From: Paratrimastix pyriformis
Taxonomy: Eukaryota; Preaxostyla; Paratrimastigidae
Assembly: GCA_027972325.1 (NCBI GenBank)
Contig: JAPMOS010000112.1
Location: 1-64,000, forward strand
Direction: 5' to 3'
DNA length: 64,000 nucleotides
Shown here: positions 1-8,111 of the stretch, piece after piece
How positions within the stretch are numbered: the first letter of the stretch is position 1
Layout: every line of letters begins with the position of its first letter
Notes under the pieces: model-generated
What the model saw: the letters and a program-made list of their open reading frames with translations, nothing else
Told to the model about the DNA's origin: nothing
Databases searched by the model: none
Position numbers and translations under genes: made by a program

Positions 1-117
1 ACCCTAACCCTAACCCTAACCCTAACCCTAACCCTAACCCTAACCCTAACCCTAACCTCAACCCTAACCCTAACCCTAACCCAACCCTAACCCCAACCCT
101 ACCCAACCATAACCCTA
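1..117. repeat. Telomere, (CCCTAA)n
   Basis: About 19 CCCTAA units, the last few with base changes. At a left chromosome end the + strand should be the C-rich strand, as seen here, so this is a true chromosome terminus with TTAGGG-type telomeres rather than an internal block. Confidence 0.97.
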
Positions 118-592
118 ACGTACCCATCCATAACCCTAACGTACCCATCCATAACCCTAACGTACCCATCCATAACCCTAACGTACCCATCCATAACCTA
201 ACGTACCCATCCATAACCCTAACGTACCCATCCATAACCCTAACGTACCCATCCATAACCCTAACGTACCCATCCATAACCCTAACGTACCCATCCATAA
301 CCCTAACGTACCCATCCATAACCCTAACGTACCCATCCATAACCCTAACGTACCCATCCATAACCCTAACGTACCCATCCATAACCCTAACGTACCCATC
401 CATAACCCTAACGTACCCATCCATAACCCTAACGTACCCATCCATAACCCTAACGTACCCATCCATAACCCTAACGTACCCATCCATAACCCTAACGTAC
501 CCATCCATAACCCTAACGTACCCATCCATAACCCTAACGTACCCATCCATAACCCTAACGTACCCATCCATAACCCTAACGTACCCATCCAT
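108..592. repeat. 21-bp subtelomeric satellite
   Basis: About 22 nearly identical tandem copies of a 21-bp unit (consensus CATAACCCTAACGTACCCATC). Each unit still holds one telomeric ACCCTAAC core. 21 is a multiple of three, so the minus strand reads as an open frame of MGTLGLW heptapeptides; I regard that as a by-product, not a gene. One copy lacks one base near 197. Confidence 0.95.
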
Positions 593-823
593 CCCGCTCA
601 CCATCCATCCCGCTCACCATCCATCCCGCTCACCATCCATCCCGCTCACCATCCATCCCGCTCACCATCCATCCGCTCACCATCCATCCCGCTCACCATC
701 CATCCCGCTCACCATCCATCCCGCTCACCATCCATCCCGCTCACCATCCATCCCGCTCACCATCCATCCTGCTCACCATCCATCCCGCTCACCATCCATC
801 CCGCTCACCATCCATCCCGCTCA
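588..823. repeat. 16-bp subtelomeric satellite
   Basis: About 14 tandem copies of a 16-bp unit (CATCCATCCCGCTCAC) follow directly on the 21-bp array. The CATCC half matches the end of the 21-bp unit, so the second array may have grown from the first. Confidence 0.93.
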
Positions 824-1206
824 CCCCTTCTTTCTTCCCCCGCTCCGATTCTGAACCCTGGACTTTGCCCCGCCAAAAACACCTTTCACCCATTTGACCA
901 CTCTGACCTCTTGTGGAAACTGCTTTGGGTCGTTAGGGAAGTTAAAGAGCAAAGATCGAGGAACCTAGTTTTGCTTCCAAAGACGCGAAGGAAGATTCCA
1001 CTCATGCACGATTACAAGAGGGATCCTTCCTCCTCCTGGCTCAGCTCTTCACTCGTTGCAGCGCCGCGATTTCCTCGTCGTTCGGTTCTATCTGTTCGCT
1101 CTCGGCCTGCCCTCCACAGTGATGCGTATGGGGTCGAGCTCGGAGGACGCCACGAGTTGGTTGACTGGGCCAATGGTTCAGAATGAGGTCACGCCCGTGA
1201 GATCAT
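824..1206. other. Unassigned stretch proximal to the satellites
   Basis: No recognisable gene. The minus strand holds a short acidic frame near 1050-1110 that could be a terminal exon, but it has no family match I can see. Confidence 0.4.
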
Positions 1207-1790
1207 TTAGCGGCGGCGGGCGGTTCTTCTCGCGGTCGGCGCGATCTTGGCGGGACTCGCGGACGGGGCGCTCAGGGCACTCGGGCCGCTCACGAAGTCG
1301 ATGCGGACGGGGCGGGCGCGGATGGCAACGTCGTTCATGGCCTGCATGGCAGCCTGGGCCTGCTCAACAGTCTGGAAGGAGACGGAGCCGAAGCCTTTGG
1401 GGCTACAGGGAGAGAAGAATTTACATCGGCAGAGATTAATAAATCATCCGGACGGGTAAGGGCGGTCGTGGCGCATGGGGTGCTGCGATCAGAAACAACG
1501 ATGGAAACTGGCGGCGCAGGAGCAGAGGCGACTAGAGAGGGCAGAGATCTCGAAGGATAAGAAAAACTTGCGGGTCGGCCTCGATCTTGGCCAACCGGGC
1601 TGGAGGACATCCGGAGATGGGTTGGGAGATCCCGAGGTCCCACGCTGGAGTATTCTTCTGGCGCGTCCGGATCGTCCGCCGACGCAGGGCCCACAAGGTG
1701 GTTGCGGTCGTCCAGAAGCGAGTCCGCAAGGTGCTGCGCGGGAGTTTATGACCACTAGGTTGCCCGTGGACATCCGGATGAGCAGATAAA
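1207..1790 (-). CDS. RRM RNA-binding protein, partial and doubtful
   Basis: The exon from about 1390 down to 1207 encodes the second half of an RNA recognition motif: an RNP1 stretch KGFGSVSF, then helix 2 (QAQAAMQAMND) and a final strand ending RPVRIDFV. It follows a likely acceptor (TTCTCTCCCTGTAG). The reading frame used ends at TAA 1207-1209 after an Ala/Ser-rich tail. The same DNA one frame over reads as an Arg/Asp/Glu-rich tail (PERPVRESRQDRADREKN) typical of SR proteins, which suggests a one-base shift or an unseen splice. The first half of the RRM should lie between 1420 and 1790, where I see candidate exons but no clear RNP2 strand. The gene lies next to repeats and may be decayed. 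Confidence 0.45.
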
Positions 1791-1914
1791 AAGCAACGAT
1801 TGCGGCTCAGGGGCGGCCTGTGCCTCTTTTGTCACAGCGGGCGTCCCCTCGTGGTGAACTGCTAATTCTGCTGAAGAGCCAGCTCGGCGGAGTAAATCGC
1901 CGCTTTGAGAGAGC

Positions 1915-2135
1915 GGAAAACGGAGCGCAGGGACGGAGCGCAGGGACACGGAGCGCAGGGACACGGAGCAGGGACACGGAGCGCAGGGACACGGAGCGGG
2001 GACACGGAGCGCAGGGACACGGAGCGCAGGGACACGGAGCGCAGGGACACGGAGCGCAGGGACACGGAGCGGACACGGAGCGCAGGGACACGGAGCGCAG
2101 GGACACGGAGCGCAGGGACGGAGCAGGGACGGAGC
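1915..2135. repeat. 15-bp minisatellite
   Basis: Tandem copies of a 15-bp unit (GGAGCGCAGGGACAC) with some shortened copies. Open frames on both strands here only reflect the three-base periodicity. Confidence 0.9.
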
Positions 2136-2199
2136 ACAGGACGATGGCCACAAGATGAGGGTGGGGGTTGGGGTGGGTGGGTGGGGGGTGTGAAGACAA

Positions 2200-2692
2200 G
2201 CAGCGACAGCGACAGCGACAGGGACAGCGGCAGGGACAGCGGCAGGGACAGCGGCAGGGACAACACCCGGCCGGTGAGGACGGGACGGTGCGGCGGCCGC
2301 AGAGAGCCGAGAAGGATGAAGGACAACGCAGGCACATGTTTTTAGTGAAAACTGTTCGATTTTGTGCAGGACGGGACCGCTATGCTTTCCTGGACCAGGT
2401 CAGAAGAAGCTCGCCGGCGGGGCGGGCGGGCGGGCGGGCGGGCGGGGCGGGCGGGGCGGGCGGGCGGGGCGGGCGGGCGGGCGGGCGGGCGGGCGGGGCG
2501 GGCGGGCGGCGGGGCGGGGCGGGCGGGGCGGGCGGGCGGGCGGGGCGGCGGGGGCTGGGAGAACGGGGGATTGAGAATTGGGGAATTGGGGATTAAATTG
2601 GGGGGAGGGGGAGGGAGGGGAGGGGAGGGGAGGGGAGGGGGAGGGGAGGAGGGGGAGGAGGGGAGGGGAGGGAGGGGAGGGAGGGGGACGTG
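2200..2692. repeat. Cluster of simple repeats: GACAGC, GGGC and GGGGA tracts
   Basis: (GACAGC)n runs from about 2200 to 2262, a GGGCGGGC tract from about 2413 to 2548, and a GGGGA/GGGAGG purine tract from about 2590 to 2692. No gene is apparent between them. Confidence 0.85.
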
Positions 2693-2790
2693 GGTGAGGC
2701 ACTTCGAGGTTCTTTGATTGAGAAGAGGGACCGATGGGCAGGCCGTGTACAGTCGGAAATGAGACTGCCCTTGAGGGGTCGCAAAATCTG

Positions 2791-3323
2791 TCAAGAATTC
2801 GCATACTTGAGAAGGATATCTGCGTGACAGGGCAACGGTGCACACCAGCAAACCTGGCGGGAAAAATGCAATTCCGAATTTGAGGAAAAGGCCGAGCAGA
2901 CGATCATGTCCTCGAAGCTCCGCTTTCACGCGAGCCAGCAGGCTTGGGTTGGAGAGAAGATAAGCTTCAAATTTTGCAATGACTTCGGCCCTTTGAATGT
3001 CTGAATGAACATCTGGGAGCTTAAAAGGATTCCTTTTGATAGGGAATGAGGTCGTGTCGGGACAACTGAATGAGGTCAGACCCAAAGGGGGATGGCCTAC
3101 CCACGTAGATCGCCCCAGGAGGTACTCCATCGTGCCTTTTGTTGAGAACTCGCGGGGCACGAATGATGGGCTGGGGTGCGGGGACGGTCCCGAAATCCGC
3201 AGGCGGCATTGTACGACCGGTGGCCTGGGGTCGGGCGGTTTGGTATGCAGGTGCGTATGAGCCTTGGACCCGGCTATACCGGCGAGGAGGCTGTGGTTGC
3301 GGTGGGTTGCTCGAGGATTGCAT
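2791..3323 (-). CDS. DUF4326 domain protein
   Basis: A small protein of about 150 residues whose C-terminal two thirds match DUF4326 (PF14216), a family of unknown function common in bacteria and phages. The N-terminal part (from ATG 3323) is Pro/Gln/Arg-rich. The domain opens with VLNKRHDG and GAIYVGRPSPFG, joins across a roughly 50-bp intron (donor GTCTGA near 3080, acceptor near 3031) to NPFKLPDV, continues through AYLLSNPSLLARVKAELRG, and after a second intron ends WCAPLPCHADILLKYANS and TGA at 2791-2793. The Cys/His pattern WC...CHAD is the family's signature. The second junction is ambiguous by one or two bases. Introns show it is a eukaryotic locus and not contamination. Confidence 0.82.
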
Positions 3324-3993
3324 AACTGAGGGCAGAGCCGACCCATCCAATTTTTTTCCAGCCAGCGTGTGTTGGTTGGTGCAGCCTCGTGTACGGCTCA
3401 TACAAATTACAAGAGTATTTCTCAACATTTTAATTGCATCTCGAACACGCAATCGTACCCTGATTGTTCTCGTACCATAGAATAACCCAAAGCAGGCTTT
3501 CCTATCATTTCCTGCCACTTGTCGGGCCCAGTAGGGCCCAGGACTCCTCGGCTGCGTGGAGGCGGTCTCTACAGAGGCAGGGCACTTTTGGATGATGTGC
3601 TGGGAGATGCAGCCCCCCCCCCCCCCCGGGTGGCCTTCCAGGGATCGCCCGCTCGCAGCTCTCCTGCTATGCGGGGTCATATCGTCCGTGTAGGCCTTCA
3701 CTGCGACCAAAGTCCTGCTTGCCGCCGCAGCCCGGGAATGGGCGTCCCTGCCACTGGCTTCGACATGTGCGCGCACCTTCTGAAGGACCAGGTCTGCCGA
3801 TGGACCGGAAGGCCTCGTCTCCAGGGCGCGCCCTCAGGGCCGCCTCGGCACCCCCATCCGCTGATGCACCCGAGTTTGCGAGACCTCCTCTCAGTCTCGA
3901 TTTCGCCACGCCCAAACCGAAAAAAAGAAGTGCAGAACGATTTTTGCTGCGGAAACGCACACTGCCAAACGGAGGAATGCCGTGCAAGGAGAA
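3324..3993. other. Intergenic stretch with no recognised gene
   Basis: Open frames exist on both strands but none has a recognisable domain. A run of 17 C lies near 3611. Part could be 5' UTR or upstream exons of the DUF4326 gene. Confidence 0.4.
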
Positions 3994-5689
3994 TCAGTGG
4001 TAGCGGGGCGGGCTGCGCCGGTCTGTGGGTCTCGGATCGCGACGGTGCTCGTTTTCGTATCGGCGGTGCTCATCGTAGCGGCGCTCGTCATAGCGGCGGT
4101 GCTCCTCGGGGCGGTGCCTGTCATCCTCTGAAGGACGACGGAGAAAAGGCGAAGGGTTTGAGAGAATGAAGGTCGCCTTCGTGTTGATTCCATGCGCGGA
4201 AAGGATTTGGTGCAGACCGTAGCGCCGCCGGTCGTCGAAGGAGCGGCTATCGCGGTCGCGTGGCGCCTCGTAGTACCGTGGAAGCTGTGGTGGCTCAGGG
4301 GGAGGGGGCCGGAGGGGCGCCGTCGGACGACGGGGGAGGGAATGGAGTGGATCAATGCTGGCCCCGTGAAACGAAACAAAACCAATCATCTGGGGGCAGG
4401 GAGGGAGGGAGGAGGATGGGGGAGGAGGAGAAGGAGGGAAGGGGGAGGGAGAGGAGGGGAGGAGAGGGAGGGGGAGGAGGGGAAGGGGAGGAGGGGGAAG
4501 GGGGGGAGGAGGGGGAGGGAGAGGAGGGGAGGAGGGGAGGAGGGGAGGAGGGGGAGGAAGGAGGGGGAGGAGGGGAGGAGGGGGGAGGAGGGGGAGGAGG
4601 GGGAGGAACTGTACCGTTGTCATGGACTGTGGCAACTGGTTTAAAAATCGAAGAAGGGGAGAAGGGGGAGAAGGGGGGAAAGGGGGAGAAGGGGGGAGAA
4701 GGGGGGGAGAAGGGGGAGAAGGGGGAGAAGGGGGAAGGGGGAGAAGGGGGGAGAAGGGGAGGGAGGGGGAAGAGGAGGAAGAGGGAGGGGGAGGGGAGGG
4801 AAGGGGAGGGAAGGAGGGAGGGGGAGTGGGAGGGAGGAGGAGTGAGGGGAGGGGAGGGGGAGGGGGAGGGGGAGGAGAGTGGCGGTCGGGGGGAGGGGAG
4901 AAGTCTCCACTTCGCAATGCCCGTCACGCACACCCACGCCACACAGATGCCTTGTGAAAAGAGGAGGAGGGACGCGAGGAGTGGAGCTTGGCCGCCAGAC
5001 CACGGTCCCGATCGCTGCGGTCCCGGTCGCTGCGGTCCCGGTCGCCACGGTCCCGGTCCCGGTCGCGATCACCACGGTCCCGTCCAGGTCCTCCACGCTC
5101 GCGCTCGGTCCCCATATACTTGCCTGGTGTGGGAGTGCGGGGCCGATTTCGACGCGCGAATTGGACCGAGAGATTACAATCCTCAACAACTTTCCCATGC
5201 AGAGCATCAATCGCCGCTTGGGCATGCTCCTGCGAATCGAGATGGACAAAGCCGAACCCGCGGCTCTCGCGTGTGTGGGGGTCAGTCACCACTCGGTGTT
5301 GGACAATCTACCAACGTGAAGGTGGTGGAATGTTGTTAGGGAGCAGATGCGTGGAGGAATGAACAGACCCTCCCGTAGGGGCTGAAGATGTGTTCGAGCA
5401 TCCTGTCATCCACATGGCTCTTGAGACCCGAAATATACAGGCAGAAGCTTTCTTGGTCCGTGTGTTGCTGTCGTTCCTGTTCCTCGGGTTGCATTTCGGG
5501 TGGCGGTGGAGAGCTGTGAGGAAAAGCCAAGAAGCGATCAGGAAGCGCCGACGGTCACCCACGCACAAACCGAGGCTGCTCCAGTGGTATTTGCTGATCC
5601 ATTTGTGACTCTTGTGGTGGCTGTGGGGGTTGGTCGGCTGTGGAGGGCTCGGCAGTGGCCGGGCCGGCCTCCAGTTGATTCAAATCCAT
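3994..5689 (-). CDS. Tra2-like SR splicing factor (one RRM plus RD/SR-rich tail)
   Basis: Begins at ATG 5689 (alternative ATG 5602) with a Pro/Gln-rich leader. The RRM starts with RNP2 strand LYISGLKSHV and continues HIFSPYGR. A 62-bp GTCTGT...GTAG intron near 5307-5368 follows, then IVQHRVVTDPHTRESRGFGF and VHLDSQEHAQAAIDAL, a close match to the Transformer-2 RRM including its RNP1 RGFGF. Next comes an alternating Arg/Asp tract (GDRDRDRDRGDRDRSDRDR). A large intron of about 600 bp (roughly 4390-4998) is almost pure pyrimidine on the coding strand. The last exons encode YYEAPRDRDSRSFDDRRRYG and an Arg/His/Tyr-rich C terminus ending RRSPPRYH with TGA at 3994-3996. Likely a nuclear regulator of splice-site choice. 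The start overlaps the 5' end of the divergent phosphodiesterase gene. Confidence 0.85.
4392..4895. repeat. Purine/pyrimidine tract inside the SR gene intron
   Basis: About 500 bp of GGGGAGG, GGAGGA and GGGGAGAA variants on the + strand, interrupted only near 4605-4650. On the coding (-) strand it is a continuous polypyrimidine tract ending at the acceptor near 4389. Confidence 0.9.
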
Positions 5690-7994
5690 GCTGGCTGGTG
5701 GTGCGTCAATAGCCGCGGTGGGGCAAGCTGTCTCAGCTGTCTCCACGAACACCTTCCCCTCATTGACATTTGGCAAGGTGGTGCACCTGAAGAAACAGAC
5801 CTTCCTTTTGGGGCTTTTCCTTTGCGCCCATCTGGCGTCCGCCGCTTCTGTGAAAACCATGCTCGCTTTCGCCGATGTTCATTACGACCTTCTGTATTCT
5901 CCCACATCGACGTCTGTGTTTGGATGCGTGTGTTTAGATTTTCTCTCGTTGCAGGCCTGAACGAATGTGTCGTGGGGCAAACGACGGACCGGCGCAGTAT
6001 TACTGCGACTCCTCAGAATGGTTGGTGGATTCCCTCTTTGGGATGATGTCCACAACAATGGCCACCCCCGACTTTATATATTATGGGGGAGACACGGGTC
6101 CTCACAATGTTAACTCGTCGGTCATCTACCAGGCTCAGCAGCGGTTCCTGGAGCAGCTCCGGGGCCGCTTTCCGCATACCTCCACAATTATGTCTCTTGG
6201 AAACGACGACTTCCCTGAAGATTACGAGGCGTCGGTTCGTGCGGACTCATTCCCTCCATCCCCAGCCCTTATTGAGCCGCCCCATTCGATCCTTCGCTTT
6301 CGTAGTGCGACCCGGAATGGTACCAGCAGCTGGCAACCCTTTGGACTCACCACGGGATCCTGTTTGACAAAAGCACATTCGTCAAGGGCGGCTACTATGC
6401 GGTTTCCCCCCTTCCTGGTCTGAACATTCATCATCAGCACCCGCATATCGCCGTCATCCCCAGGGATGCGAGCCCTCGTCCTGAACACCATCCTCTATGC
6501 CGCCAAGAACCCCCTCTCATTGGGCACAGATCCTTGTGGCCAGTTCACCTGGCTGCGCAAGGAATTGGCCACGGCTGCTGCCATGAACGAGACGGTCTGG
6601 TGCGCCTCCGCCGGACCCTCGCTCGTTCGGTGTGGTGCCCATCCACCACCTCCATCCCACCACCTTTCTTGTCGACTGCAGGCTCCGTCGGCGCCAGCGA
6701 GCCCACCCGGTGCCATTCCCAAACTCGACCATTCACGTCCCTCACCGCCCACTCCCACTCCCGCCTCCACCCCCACCCCCACCCCCGCATGACGACACCA
6801 ACAAACGCGCGTCCGCCAGGTCTTCGTCCTCGCGCATGCCCAACCGAGCCACGAAAGCATTGATAGCCCGCGGACGGGCGTCCCCGACCGCATCTGGAAG
6901 CCCGAGTATGTCGAGCGCTATCTTCGCATCATCCGGAGCCTGCCCCCTCACGCTCAGGTCTCTGTGAGGCGGGCTTCCCCCTTGTTTCTCACCTTCCGGG
7001 TTACTTCCCCCTCTCTCTTTGCACAGCTCTTTGGGCATATGCACGAGGACAGCTTCCGGCTCATGTTCGCCTCGGGCGAGGACTCGCTCCGGCCCAAGGA
7101 GGCCACCCCTTGCAGCGTCCTGATCGATCTGCCTCCCGTCACCCCAAAGGCTGGTGGAAACCCCACCTTCCGTCAGTACGACATCGACTTCGACGACGAC
7201 ACCAACGGTCTGGTGCCCCTTCGCTTGTTGGGTTGCCCTTCGATTTTGCTGCCCCCCCTCCCCTCGCCAGCGATGCACCTGCGCCGCTACCGTCAGTACA
7301 ACCTCGACCTCGCCCAGGAGGTGCCCGCCTGGGGTATCGAATACCAGTCCGATGTTGAGTATCCGGCCCTCAGCGACTTGGGCCCCGCTCGTTATCGGGA
7401 CCTCTTTCTGGCTGTGCGGGATGATGTCTGTTGGCAGGTTCCCGCTGTCGGGGTCGATTGGTTTCACTCCCGCACTTCCTCTCCTCATCCTCTTCCTTTC
7501 CTCTTCCTTCCGCCAGGAGGCGACCCGCCACAAGTACATCCGGCACTACCCGAGCTCGAGCCCGGTGGCTTCCCTGCTCAGGCTGAACCTGTGCGCCATC
7601 CAGTGCCTCGACGACGAGGCCTTCGAGCATTGCCGCGGCAAGAGCTGGCGGAGCTCTGTTGTCTTGTATGTGTCTATCGGCGGCGGTGCGGTGGTCGCGA
7701 TCTCTTTCGCCGGTGTTGCCACCTACTTTTGGTCTGTGACGCCAGAGTTCGTCGGCCGTGTGCTGGTGGACGCGCGTGTCAGTGGGCTGATCCGCTCCCT
7801 CCGCCCGCCCCTCCAGGTGGAAGCGTCGCAGGGCAGCAAAGCTGGCCGAGCAAGAAAGGATTGCTGCCGGACCGGAAGCTGACACCCTCCTCGGGAAGTC
7901 GCTGCCGGGCCCGTCCGGGGAGAGGCCTTCGGGCGAGGACACCATTCAGATCCCTTCTCGTGGACCACCGCTCCCCCCTGAAGTGACTGTGTAA
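5688..7994 (+). CDS. Acid-sphingomyelinase-like phosphodiesterase (calcineurin-type metallophosphatase)
   Basis: A metallophosphoesterase of the acid sphingomyelinase-like group, which removes phosphate head groups from lipids or nucleotides in lumenal or extracellular space. A hydrophobic signal (KKQTFLLGLFLCAHLASA, near 5788-5845) precedes motif 1, FADVHYDLLYSPT. After a GTCTGT intron comes ERMCRGANDGPAQYYCDSS, the family's Cys motif. Then follow FIYYGGDTGPHN (metal-binding GGDTGPH), SLGNDDFP (equivalent of GNHD/E), DPEWYQQLATLW, VFVLAHAQPS and LFGHMHEDSF (the GHxH motif). The C terminus has one transmembrane helix (VVLYVSIGGGAVVAISFAG) and a short tail to TAA 7992-7994. It is therefore probably a type I membrane-anchored lumenal enzyme. 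The start is unsure: ATG 5688 overlaps the start codon of the divergent SR gene. The typical GNHE Glu/His is replaced by DDF, so activity should not be assumed. Confidence 0.85.
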
Positions 7995-8111
7995 CAACCC
8001 TCTGGTGTCATTCGTACCACCCTGGGTTGTAAGATGTGGATGCGGCGGCGATTTCTTTGCGGCACCCCTGAGGAGGTATGTGTATTCCCCCCGGCCCGTC
8101 CCGCTGTCAAG

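Noticed and set aside
178-588. 136-residue frame of MGTLGLW heptapeptides on the minus strand
   Set aside because: It is the translation of the 21-bp satellite, whose unit length is a multiple of three; it has no other coding feature.
588-823. CRISPR-like array
   Set aside because: Units are contiguous with no spacers, and the DNA is clearly eukaryotic.
1905-2345. Long frames on both strands rich in AQGHG or CAPCP
   Set aside because: They follow the 15-bp minisatellite and GACAGC repeats; no domain and no unique sequence.
4260-5339. 359-residue Gly/Glu-rich frame on the + strand
   Set aside because: It is the complement of the pyrimidine intron and RD-rich exons of the SR gene, whose RRM is unmistakable on the minus strand.
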